In this document: one piece after another, positions 1 to 6,154 of the stretch
Position numbering within the stretch: position 1 is the first letter of the stretch
Layout of the letters: every line of letters starts with the position of its first letter
NCBI GenBank assembly: GCA_041570195.1
Contig: JBFFWQ010000133.1
Span: 1-15,448 of the forward strand
DNA: 15,448 bases
DNA from: UBA11865 sp041570195
Lineage (GTDB): Bacteria; Chloroflexota; Anaerolineae; Promineifilales; Promineifilaceae
Direction of reading: 5' to 3'
Made by a program: the position numbers and the translations under genes
Notes under the pieces: model-generated
Databases searched by the model: none
What the model saw: only the letters and a program-made list of their open reading frames with translations
What the model was told of the DNA's origin: nothing

Positions 1-125
1 AGTATCCTTGGCTACAAATAGTATCCTTGGCTACAAATAGTATCCTTGGCTACAAATAGTATCCTTGGCTACAAATAGTATCCTTGGCTACAAATAGTAT
101 CCTTGGCTACAAATAGTATCCTTGG
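1..125. repeat. 19-bp perfect tandem repeat array
   Basis: The unit AGTATCCTTGGCTACAAAT occurs six times without a mismatch (1-114), then as an 11-nt partial copy (115-125). The array is cut by the left window edge, so its full length is unknown. Each unit contains TAG on both strands and 19 is not a multiple of 3, so the array is non-coding. Each unit also holds an imperfect dyad, GTA-T-CC-TT-GG-C-TAC. TTGGCT of one copy lies 18 bp before TACAAA of the next, a spacing like a weak -35/-10 pair. The partial copy ends 1 nt before the AAGGGAG ribosome site of the M1 peptidase gene. Identity between copies suggests recent expansion. Confidence 0.97.
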
Positions 126-137
126 AAGGGAGTGGGA

Positions 138-1724
138 ATGCAAGAGCAGCAGTCGGCAAAGTCGGAAGAGGGTCACCCGAACAGGGTCTGGATTCTGGCG
201 CTGGGCGGCATCGCCATCGCGATCCTGGCCTGCGTCGCCTTGTTCGTCGTGGCGGTCATCGTCTTCCGGCCGGATGAGGCCTTACCGACGCTGGTCGCCG
301 AACTGGCAACGGCGCAGCCGGCTGGCGAAGGGATGCCGGCCGGTCCCGAATCCTCGGCTGGTGAGGCGACGGCGGTACAGTCGCCAACTCCAGACGTGCA
401 GGAGCCCCTGACGCCGCAGGCCGGAGGACGCTCCATCGGCGATCCCTATGCGCCGGAATTGGGTAATACCGGCTACGATGTGCAGCATTACCGGCTGCAG
501 CTGGCCCTGGATCCGGCCGTCGATCACGTCGAGGGCGCGGCGACCATCGGGGCCCTGGCCAACCTGCACGGCCTGGCCGAATTGGCGCTGGACTTCGCCG
601 GCTTTGAAGTGACCTCGGTCACGGTAAACGGCCTGGCGGCCGGATTCGACCGTGACGGTAAGAAGCTGATCATCAGCCTGCCGGAACCGCTGGCCGAGGG
701 TGAACAGTTCACGCTGGCCATTACCTATCGCGGCCAGCCGCTCTATGAACCATCGGCCTATTTGGGCTTCGTCGACCATCTCGGTCTGAGCTATCCGGAC
801 GAACAAAGCATCTATGCTCTGGCCTAGCCGTACGGCGCCAGGTACTGGTTCCCGACCAACGATCACCCGCGCGACAAAGCCACGTTCCGCTTCGAGATCG
901 TCGTCCCCCAGGGTCTGACTGCGGCGGCCAACGGCCGGCTGATGGAAACGCGACAGGCCGCCATGCCCGACGGCCGGCCGGCCGAGTTGTTCATTTGGGA
1001 ACATGGCCAACCCATGGCGCCCTATCTGGCCACGGTGGCTGTCGGAGACTACGACAGAATGGAAGGTCGGTCGCCCGGTGGCGTGCCGCTACGCCACTAC
1101 ACTTTTCCGGAGACCCGGGAAGAGCTTGAGGCGGCCACATCGGAGATCGGCGAGGCGCTGGACTGGATGGCCGAGCTGTTTGGCCCGTATCCGCTCGAGA
1201 ACTTCGGTTACGTGACCGCCAGGGTGCCGGGTGGATCTTTGGAAACGCAGAGCCTGGTTCTCCTCTCGGATGCGATGATCGGCAAACGAACGGCCGTGCA
1301 CGAATTGGCCCACATGTGGTTCGGCGACTGGGTTAGCCTGGATTCCTGGGGCGAGATGTGGCGCAATGAGGGCTTCGCCACCTACATCCAGCTTATGTGG
1401 GAGAACCGGGCCGATCCTGAAGAGTTAGAGCTGCAGATGGCGGCCGTCGCCTCGGTAGTTGAGGGCAACGACAAGAGCTATCCTTTGAACGATCCGCCGG
1501 CCGAGTACCTGTTTGAGTTGAATGTGTACTTTCAAGGCGCCATGGCCGTTCATGCCCTGCGCCAGGAGATGGGTGACGAGGCCTTCTTTGGCGGCCTGCG
1601 GACTTACTTCGAGCGTTTCGGCGGGGGGACGGCCAGCGACGCTGATTTCAGAGCTGTGATGGAGGAAAGCGCCGGCCGATCGCTAGATAGTTATTACCAG
1701 CAATGGTTTCCTGTTGGCCCCTGA
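138..1724 (+). pseudogene. Membrane-anchored M1-family zinc metallopeptidase interrupted by an in-frame TAG
   Basis: The frame is open from ATG 138 to TGA at 1724 except for one TAG at 825-827 (codon 230). ATG 138 is preferred over GTG 132 because AAGGGAG at 126-132 lies about 5 nt upstream. Residues 17-43 form a membrane anchor, followed by an Ala/Pro/Thr-rich linker and the M1 N-terminal beta domain. The stop falls just before a conserved block (PYGARYWFPTNDHP), where Gln-Pro is usual, so a CAG-to-TAG change is likely. Downstream the catalytic domain is intact: HELAH at 388-392 and the third zinc ligand E411 in WRNEGFA, i.e. HEXXH-X18-E. The GAMEN exopeptidase motif appears as GGSLETQ. The short form ending near residue 528, without the ERAP1-like C-terminal domain, is common in bacterial M1 enzymes. 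As written, translation yields a 229-residue stub without active site; ATG 942 has no visible ribosome site. A sequencing error, recent pseudogene or suppressed amber are all possible. Confidence 0.85.
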
Positions 1725-1740
1725 AACGCGGCTCGATAGC

Positions 1741-2433
1741 CTAATTGCACTCCATTACGAAGCCTAGCAACTCAAAGAGCCCTTCGGCCGGACCACAGTA
1801 CATGGTATTTGGCGCCAGGGCGTCCAGCAAAAAGATCGTTGTCCCGCAAGCGATGGTTCCCAGCACAATCAGGCAGCCGCACGTGGCCAGATAGCGCCTG
1901 CTGAACCTGCCACCCTGGGCCGCCTCTGAACCTGGAACGCCCTCCGGGACGGCCTCCAAAGGCATTACTGCCGCCGGCTCAAGGTGTGGTTCCGGCTCCT
2001 GTATGGTAAGGCCGGCGTCGGCGATGTCCGGTAAAGGCTCGGAAAAGGTCGCCAAGTCGTCGGACATGGCCATGGTGGCGTCCTTGCTGGAAGACGGGGC
2101 GCGTAGCACGGTCTCGCCGAGGTCAGCGCCTGGGCCCTGGTAGAGGATGCGGGCCATTTCGCCTACCTCGATGACATCGCCGTTTTTGAGGGTCGTCGGG
2201 GTCTGGATTTGCCGGCCGTTGACGAAGGTGCCATTGGTGCTGCCCAGGTCTTCCACGACGTAGCGGCCAGCCTGGAACGAAATCTGGGCGTGCTTGCGCG
2301 AAGCCTCCGGATCGATCAGCACGACGTCGTTATTGGACTCGCGGCCGAGGGTAATCACCCCTTCGGCCAGGGGAAACACCTGTTGTGTCGTCGGATCTTG
2401 ATGGACTATGATGTGGGCTTCGGAAGCGTTCAT
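1741..2433 (-). CDS. FHA-domain protein with C-terminal membrane segment
   Basis: This 230-aa protein begins with a forkhead-associated domain (about residues 8-100), a phosphothreonine-binding fold. The signature residues are present: G30-R31-E32, S45-R46-K47-H48, and N67-G68 with N72-G73 in the STNGTFVNG stretch. An acidic, Pro-rich linker (about 105-178) follows. A hydrophobic segment at about 182-204 should anchor it, leaving a short tail with two cysteines (C213, C229). The FHA domain would lie in the cytoplasm, suggesting a receptor for Ser/Thr-kinase-modified partners, though no kinase or phosphatase of that type is in the window. ATG 2433 is preceded by AAGGAG (2445-2450) at an 11-nt spacing. 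It lies 186 nt downstream of the HAD gene on the same strand and ends 16 nt from the convergent M1 gene. Domain assignment is firm; the role is unknown. Confidence 0.93.
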   Translation of the reverse strand: MNASEAHIIVHQDPTTQQVFPLAEGVITLGRESNNDVVLIDPEASRKHAQISFQAGRYVVEDLGSTNGTFVNGRQIQTPTTLKNGDVIEVGEMARILYQGPGADLGETVLRAPSSSKDATMAMSDDLATFSEPLPDIADAGLTIQEPEPHLEPAAVMPLEAVPEGVPGSEAAQGGRFSRRYLATCGCLIVLGTIACGTTIFLLDALAPNTMYCGPAEGLFELLGFVMECN

Positions 2434-2457
2434 GTCAGCCGGCTCTCCTTGGAAGAT

Positions 2458-2487
2458 AGCTATTAGCAGTTAGCCGTTAGCGGCTAA
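2458..2487. repeat. Degenerate 7-bp repeat array upstream of the FHA gene
   Basis: Four heptamers follow one another: AGCTATT, AGCAGTT, AGCCGTT and AGCGGCT. They lie between the FHA ribosome site and a perfect minus-strand TTGACA hexamer (2501-2496). The repeat therefore occupies the position where the -10 box of that promoter would be expected, and no good -10 is visible there. Similar 7-bp periodic arrays occur at 15335-15413. Confidence 0.6.
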
Positions 2488-2496
2488 AGTTTTTTT
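2470..2496 (+). terminator. Hairpin plus T-tract, terminator-like
   Basis: TTAGCCG (2470-2476) pairs perfectly with CGGCTAA (2481-2487) around a TTAG loop. Seven T residues follow at 2490-2496. The shape is that of a rho-independent terminator reading on the plus strand, yet no plus-strand gene ends nearby: the M1 gene ends about 745 nt upstream and the FHA gene lies antisense between them. It could stop readthrough or antisense transcripts, or the hairpin could be a by-product of the heptamer repeat it overlaps. Confidence 0.4.
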
Positions 2497-2619
2497 GTCA
2501 AGGTGGTATGCCGCAACATGTGAGTTCATATGATTGGATAAAGATCAGGTGCAAATTCACACAGAGTCTTGTTATGCTGGCGAGTGATGTGGGCAGTATA
2601 TGAAGCGGTCGAAGATTTG

Positions 2620-3276
2620 TCAATCGGAAATTGGGTCGCCGGTCATGATGCCAAAGGTGGTCAGGTATTGGCGGAACTCGGCCGGCGAGGTGAAGGTGTG
2701 GCTGTGGATGCCCAGGCTGGCCGCAGCGGCCGTGAATTGGGGCATGTCGTCGGTGAAGATCGCTTCTTCTGCCTTGACGCCCAGCCTGGCCAGCACCTGG
2801 CGGAAGATCTCCAGATGGGGCTTCACCACCCCGACCGAAGATGACGTGACGATGACGTCGAAGGTATCGTCGGGCAATTCAAGGTCATTATGAAGCATTT
2901 TCCCCATTTGCTCTTCTCGCCAGGTAGCGTTGCTCAAAACGGCCAGGGCGAAGCGATCTTTTAGCTCGCCCAGCAATTGGACCATGTCGGGGTTCAAGCT
3001 TTTCGTTTTTGGCAGGACCCACCTGGCAAAGTCGCGTATTTCGGCCGGATCGGTGATGTTGTGGGGCGCCAGAACTTCGGTCCAGAACTCGTCCCAGGTA
3101 AGCCGGCCGGTCATCCACTTCTCAGAGGATTCACGGTCGAACAAGTAAGCCCACAGATCTTCAATTGGCACACCTAGCCGGGCGGCCACCTCGGCCCTGC
3201 GGGCAGCGACCTCCTGGCGATCAGCCGAGCGGTTCAAGACTTCCCCGAAATCAAAGATAATCGCTTTAATAGTCAT
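2620..3276 (-). CDS. HAD-superfamily hydrolase
   Basis: This 218-aa protein has the four HAD motifs in order. Motif I is FDFGEVL, with nucleophile D9. Motif II is LSNAT, with S115. Motif III is K152-P153 in VVKPHLEIF. Motif IV is FTDDMPQF, with D176-D177. Residue 11, normally the second Asp of the DxD pair, is Gly; this DxG form is typical of the YihX/epoxide-hydrolase-N-like branch, which keeps phosphatase activity. A cap domain should lie at about residues 15-85. The substrate cannot be read from sequence. The gene starts 11 nt after the stop of the upstream membrane-protein gene and is probably the last member of a three-gene operon led by an inositol-monophosphatase-like gene, so two phosphatases are co-transcribed. 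The ribosome site before ATG 3276 is weak. Confidence 0.9.
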   Translation of the reverse strand: MTIKAIIFDFGEVLNRSADRQEVAARRAEVAARLGVPIEDLWAYLFDRESSEKWMTGRLTWDEFWTEVLAPHNITDPAEIRDFARWVLPKTKSLNPDMVQLLGELKDRFALAVLSNATWREEQMGKMLHNDLELPDDTFDVIVTSSSVGVVKPHLEIFRQVLARLGVKAEEAIFTDDMPQFTAAAASLGIHSHTFTSPAEFRQYLTTFGIMTGDPISD

Positions 3277-3287
3277 ATAGTTATCCG

Positions 3288-4001
3288 TTAAGTGGTTTGG
3301 CTACCGTCTCGCAGCAAGTTGCGCCAGACAGAGGCCCTGATCGATTCGTCTTCAAAGGCCAGGAACATCTTGCGCCGTATCGCCGAGCGATTGTCCTCGT
3401 CGCTCGGGGCGTAGAACATGAAGTCGACGTCGTCCGATTCCGGGCCCCAACTGGTCAAAAAAGTGACGGCCAGGGCCTTTTGTGGCTGGCGGCCGTGAAA
3501 CAACGAGCCAGCCTCGATGGCCTCGATAGCGCCGAGCCGGATGAATTGGTATAGGAAGCGGCCGGGCGAATATTGAACCATAACAGCGTGGTCGCCCATG
3601 GGTACCCGCCAATAGTCGGCCGGACGCCCAAGCATGAACTCTTCCCAATCTTTGACGCTGAAGACGCCGGTCGCCCTCAGGGCCACTTTGTGATTGTCTA
3701 CCACGGCCGGCGCGTCGTCACCGGGCTGTTGATCTGATTCGGTCACGAAGCGCATGTAATTGTCGCGTTTGGCTTTCCAGTAGAGCAGGCGCAGGATCAG
3801 AGCCAGGACCACCATGACGATTGGCCAGGCCATGGGCCAGCGCCAGAGCAGCATGAAAAGGGCCAAGAACAGCGGCAGATTCTTTAACCAGGCTCTGATG
3901 GTCACAAACAGGAAGGTACGGCGGACGGTAGCGTACAGAAAGCCGTAGAGGAAGCCTTGAAATCGGGCCCCGAAACGGCCGCTTGAGGATGCATCAGCCA
4001 T
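3288..4001 (-). CDS. Unknown membrane protein, 237 aa
   Basis: I do not recognise this family. The N-terminal third is basic and aromatic, followed by two adjacent hydrophobic stretches (about residues 41-54 and 58-74) that could form a membrane hairpin. A soluble part of about 160 residues follows, mixed alpha/beta in appearance, with no catalytic motif that I can name. The start ATG (3999-4001) lies inside the end of the upstream phosphatase gene, giving an 8-bp overlap and probable translational coupling. The stop is 11 nt before the HAD gene. The tight operon position argues that it is a real, expressed protein working with the two phosphatases, but the function is open. Confidence 0.82.
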   Translation of the reverse strand: MADASSSGRFGARFQGFLYGFLYATVRRTFLFVTIRAWLKNLPLFLALFMLLWRWPMAWPIVMVVLALILRLLYWKAKRDNYMRFVTESDQQPGDDAPAVVDNHKVALRATGVFSVKDWEEFMLGRPADYWRVPMGDHAVMVQYSPGRFLYQFIRLGAIEAIEAGSLFHGRQPQKALAVTFLTSWGPESDDVDFMFYAPSDEDNRSAIRRKMFLAFEDESIRASVWRNLLRDGSQTT

Positions 4002-4836
4002 TTAATTGCCCATTGACGCCCCGCAGGACCGAGCTCATGGCTTCGTGTATGCGGCCGTTGCTGGCGATCAACGACAGCCTGGGCGCGATCTGCAATGGGG
4101 CGCCGTCTACGCCGGTCACCTTGCCGCCGGCCTCTTGTACCAGGCAGGCGCCGGCGGCGATGTCCCAGCTGCTCAACTTGAACTCCCAGTAGCCGTCCAG
4201 CCGGCCGGCGGCCACATAAGCCATGTCCAGGGCGGCCGCGCCGGCCCGGCGAATGCCGCGGGCCGTCTTCAGAAAGGCAGCCAATTGGGCGATGTTGTTC
4301 TCATCTGCCTGGTGGCGGTCATAGGGGAAGCCGGTGGCCAATAGGCTGTCCAGCAGAACCGTCTCCTGGCTGACCTGGATCGGTCGCTTGCGGCCAGCAG
4401 AACGCAATGTGGCGCCCTGGCCACTGACAGCGCTGAAACATTCATCGCGCATAGGATCGTAGACGACGCCCAGCAGTGGCCGGCCGGCCTGGTAAAGAGC
4501 GATGGATGTCGCGAAGACCGGAAAGCCGTGGGTGAAGTTGTTGGTGCCGTCCAGCGGATCGACGTACCAAGTGTAGCCCCCAGCGTGATCGCCGCCGGCG
4601 TTGGCGCCGTCTTCGGGTTTCCCTTCGCCTTCCTCGGCCACCAGCCGGTGGTCTGGAAAGGCAACCCGCAGCCGATCCGTGATCAATGCCTCGGCCGCCT
4701 GGTCGTGTTCGGTGAGTAAATCGACGGCCGTACTTTTGCGCGAGACGACCTTGCGCTCATCGATTCCCTGGCGCAATAGCGCGCCGGCTTCGTCGGCCGC
4801 GTCTTCGGCCACCTGGAGTGCATGTGACAAATCCAT
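3994..4836 (-). CDS. Inositol-monophosphatase-family phosphatase
   Basis: This 280-aa protein has the normal family length. It carries the metal-binding set of the Mg2+/Li+-sensitive phosphatases: E68-E69 (VAEEGEG), the DPLDGT motif at 93-98 in WYVDPLDGTNNF, and D225 in WDIAAG (224-229). Members hydrolyse inositol-1-phosphate, histidinol phosphate, 3',5'-adenosine bisphosphate or fructose-1,6-bisphosphate, and the motifs do not separate these; a SuhB-like inositol monophosphatase is the default reading. Residues 72-88, between the Glu pair and the DPLDGT motif, form a Gly/Asp-rich stretch that looks like a loop insertion. It is the first gene of the minus-strand operon and overlaps the following membrane-protein gene by 8 bp. 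About 148 nt of non-coding DNA separate it from the methyltransferase gene upstream. Confidence 0.93.
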   Translation of the reverse strand: MDLSHALQVAEDAADEAGALLRQGIDERKVVSRKSTAVDLLTEHDQAAEALITDRLRVAFPDHRLVAEEGEGKPEDGANAGGDHAGGYTWYVDPLDGTNNFTHGFPVFATSIALYQAGRPLLGVVYDPMRDECFSAVSGQGATLRSAGRKRPIQVSQETVLLDSLLATGFPYDRHQADENNIAQLAAFLKTARGIRRAGAAALDMAYVAAGRLDGYWEFKLSSWDIAAGACLVQEAGGKVTGVDGAPLQIAPRLSLIASNGRIHEAMSSVLRGVNGQLNG

Positions 4837-4984
4837 CCCCCAATTCTACCTCTGGCCACCCATAATGAAAAAAGGTAGCCACCGCCTGCATGTCCCTATG
4901 AAGGTCCTACTCGAGGAACGCGTCGTCAATCCGGACGATATTTCCGGGAAGATGCCAAGAATCCTGTCCATCCTGTTATTCCAG

Positions 4985-5713
4985 TCAAATTCTTCGGGCA
5001 AGGCCGACCAGGTGGATGGCCTTGCCGGCGGGCAAGCGTTGCTCAAGCAGGCTGGCCAGCCTAAAGAGGGCCGGCTGCAAGGCCAGGTAGGTGGGATCGG
5101 GGATAGCTTTGAGCTCAACCAGTTCCATGCCGCCGTCGTTGGCCAGGCGGCCGATCGCGGCTGGATCATTGGCCCGGTAATATGCGGGATAGGTATCGGC
5201 CGACGCCCGGCCGTACAGTCGCTCTACCAGCCGGTCCTGCAAGCCGCCGATCCGGCCGACCAGGCGATTGAAACCGATCAGCGGGTGGCCCTTGTTGGGC
5301 GTGATAAATATAAAGACGCCGCCCGGCCGCAAAACCCGGCCGATCTGGCACAAATCTATCGCCGGTTCTGCCAGGTGTTCCAGCACCCAACTGGCGAAAA
5401 CCAGGTCGAAGCTGCCGGCAGCGAAGGGAAGGCGCAGGCTGGCGCCGTTGACCCGAGTCATGGGCGGTTGAGCGCCCGCCAGGCGGTGTTCTCGCAGCGA
5501 GAGGAAGTCGGGATCGAGCCCGGCGACCTGATCCAGCGAATGATCCAGTTGCTCGACCAACCCGCCCCGGCCGCAGCCCAGATCCAGGATACGGCTCTCC
5601 GGCCGCAAATTACTCCGCACCCAGTTGGCAAAGACTTCCGTCGCCGGTCGCCAGCCAGGATTGGCCCGGCGATAGGCTTCGCGTAGTTCGTTTTGCCGAT
5701 CCAGGGAGAGCAT
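4985..5713 (-). CDS. Class I SAM-dependent methyltransferase (Methyltransf_11-like)
   Basis: This 242-aa protein carries the SAM-binding Rossmann motifs: ILDLGCGRG at 42-50, an acidic ribose-binding residue D67 in GLDPD, FDLVFASWVLEH at 102-113, and VLRPGG at 127-132. The substrate is unknown; this broad group includes small-molecule, lipid and quinone methyltransferases. ATG 5713 has no Shine-Dalgarno sequence. The stop of the upstream TIR fragment lies only 12 nt before it, in the same reading frame, so translation may depend on coupling or on termination-reinitiation. The residues after about 180 could form a substrate-binding helical lid. No strand-matched promoter is visible between the two ORFs, so expression probably starts from the -10 box at 5979-5984. 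Confidence 0.9.
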   Translation of the reverse strand: MLSLDRQNELREAYRRANPGWRPATEVFANWVRSNLRPESRILDLGCGRGGLVEQLDHSLDQVAGLDPDFLSLREHRLAGAQPPMTRVNGASLRLPFAAGSFDLVFASWVLEHLAEPAIDLCQIGRVLRPGGVFIFITPNKGHPLIGFNRLVGRIGGLQDRLVERLYGRASADTYPAYYRANDPAAIGRLANDGGMELVELKAIPDPTYLALQPALFRLASLLEQRLPAGKAIHLVGLARRI

Positions 5714-5725
5714 AGACGACGAGAT

Positions 5726-5929
5726 TTATGAGGCCTCGACCGCGGCTACCGGCCGGATGTCGTTTAGTTCCTTATCGATTTGATCATCCCAATCAACGCC
5801 CGGCTGCAGCTCCCGCTTGTCCAGCCAGGCCCTGAAAGGGGGCGGTCCGGCGGCCAGATCGTCGGCCAATTTCAGGGCCAAGTCATAGCCGTCCACGGTA
5901 GAATAACTCAGAAAGTGATGGTCGCTCAT
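5726..5929 (-). CDS. Truncated TIR-domain protein, 67 aa (likely gene remnant)
   Basis: Residues 5-55 match the first half of a TIR domain: strand A with FLSYSTVDG, helix A, strand B ending in AWLD, then a BB-loop-like LQPGVDW and the start of helix B (DDQIDKEL). The protein ends at residue 67 and lacks the later strands and the helix that carries the catalytic Glu of NAD-cleaving TIRs, so no enzyme activity is expected. Expression signals are intact: AGGAGG at 5934-5939, 4 nt before ATG 5929, and a TATAAT -10 box at 5979-5984. A longer start at 6028 would add residues unlike a TIR, so 5929 is preferred. The stop TAA is in frame with, and 12 nt before, the methyltransferase start. I read it as the 5' end of a TIR gene whose remainder was lost by deletion. 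A functional mini-protein is a less likely alternative. Confidence 0.72.
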   Translation of the reverse strand: MSDHHFLSYSTVDGYDLALKLADDLAAGPPPFRAWLDKRELQPGVDWDDQIDKELNDIRPVAAVEAS

Positions 5930-5978
5930 GATGCCTCCTACAGGGCGGCGTGTTAGCTGCTGGCATAGCGCTTTCGAC

Positions 5979-5984
5979 ATTATA
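5979..5984 (-). promoter_or_regulatory. Consensus -10 box for the TIR fragment/methyltransferase unit
   Basis: On the minus strand this is a perfect TATAAT. Transcription would begin near 5972, about 43 nt before the TIR start codon. The hexamer 17 bp upstream (TCAAGA) matches a -35 box poorly. Confidence 0.5.
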
Positions 5985-6042
5985 CATGGAAATCGGCCGA
6001 CTCTTGAGAATTCATCTCTGTTGGCCAAATCTGCAATTCGGC

Positions 6043-6061
6043 GGCGATAAACAATATCGCC
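6043..6061. promoter_or_regulatory. Perfect inverted repeat in the divergent promoter region
   Basis: GGCGATA (6043-6049) and TATCGCC (6055-6061) are perfect inverted repeats around the 5-nt loop AACAA. No T-tract follows, so a terminator is unlikely. It lies between the TIR -10 box and the lipoprotein start, where an operator for one or both divergent units would sit. Confidence 0.5.
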
Positions 6062-6154
6062 CTACTGTTAACGCTCGCTTTAAATGTGTGCCACGTCGGC
6101 TCGGCTGAGGTAAGATTCGCCGCGCGTGGTCGGGTCACGGCCGGCGCATCGTAG

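Noticed and set aside
1..125. CRISPR array
   Set aside because: The 19-bp units are directly adjacent with no spacers, so it is a plain tandem repeat; no cas genes are nearby.
282..1010. Long minus-strand ORF of 242 codons antisense to the M1 gene
   Set aside because: It is a frame shadow in GC-rich coding DNA: low-complexity Arg/Gly/Gln-rich product, no ribosome site, while the plus strand encodes recognisable M1 sequence.
138..1724. Pyrrolysine or genome-wide TAG recoding for the M1 gene
   Set aside because: Neighbouring genes end normally at TAG (1741-1743 and 9657-9659), and the position fits an ordinary Gln codon hit by one transition.
4961..4976. Two copies of ATCCTGT with a 9-bp period upstream of the phosphatase gene
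   Set aside because: Too short and only two copies; could be chance, though such AACAGGATGGACAGGAT-type tracts occur in spacers of many genomes.
4601..5686. 361-codon plus-strand ORF crossing the phosphatase and methyltransferase genes
   Set aside because: It spans two well-supported minus-strand genes and the spacer between them and shows no domain; it is a shadow.
5726..5929. Complete TIR-based immune system
   Set aside because: Only half a TIR domain is present, with no catalytic helix and no partner sensor; the methyltransferase beside it lacks features of a DNA methyltransferase such as an NPPY or DPPY motif.
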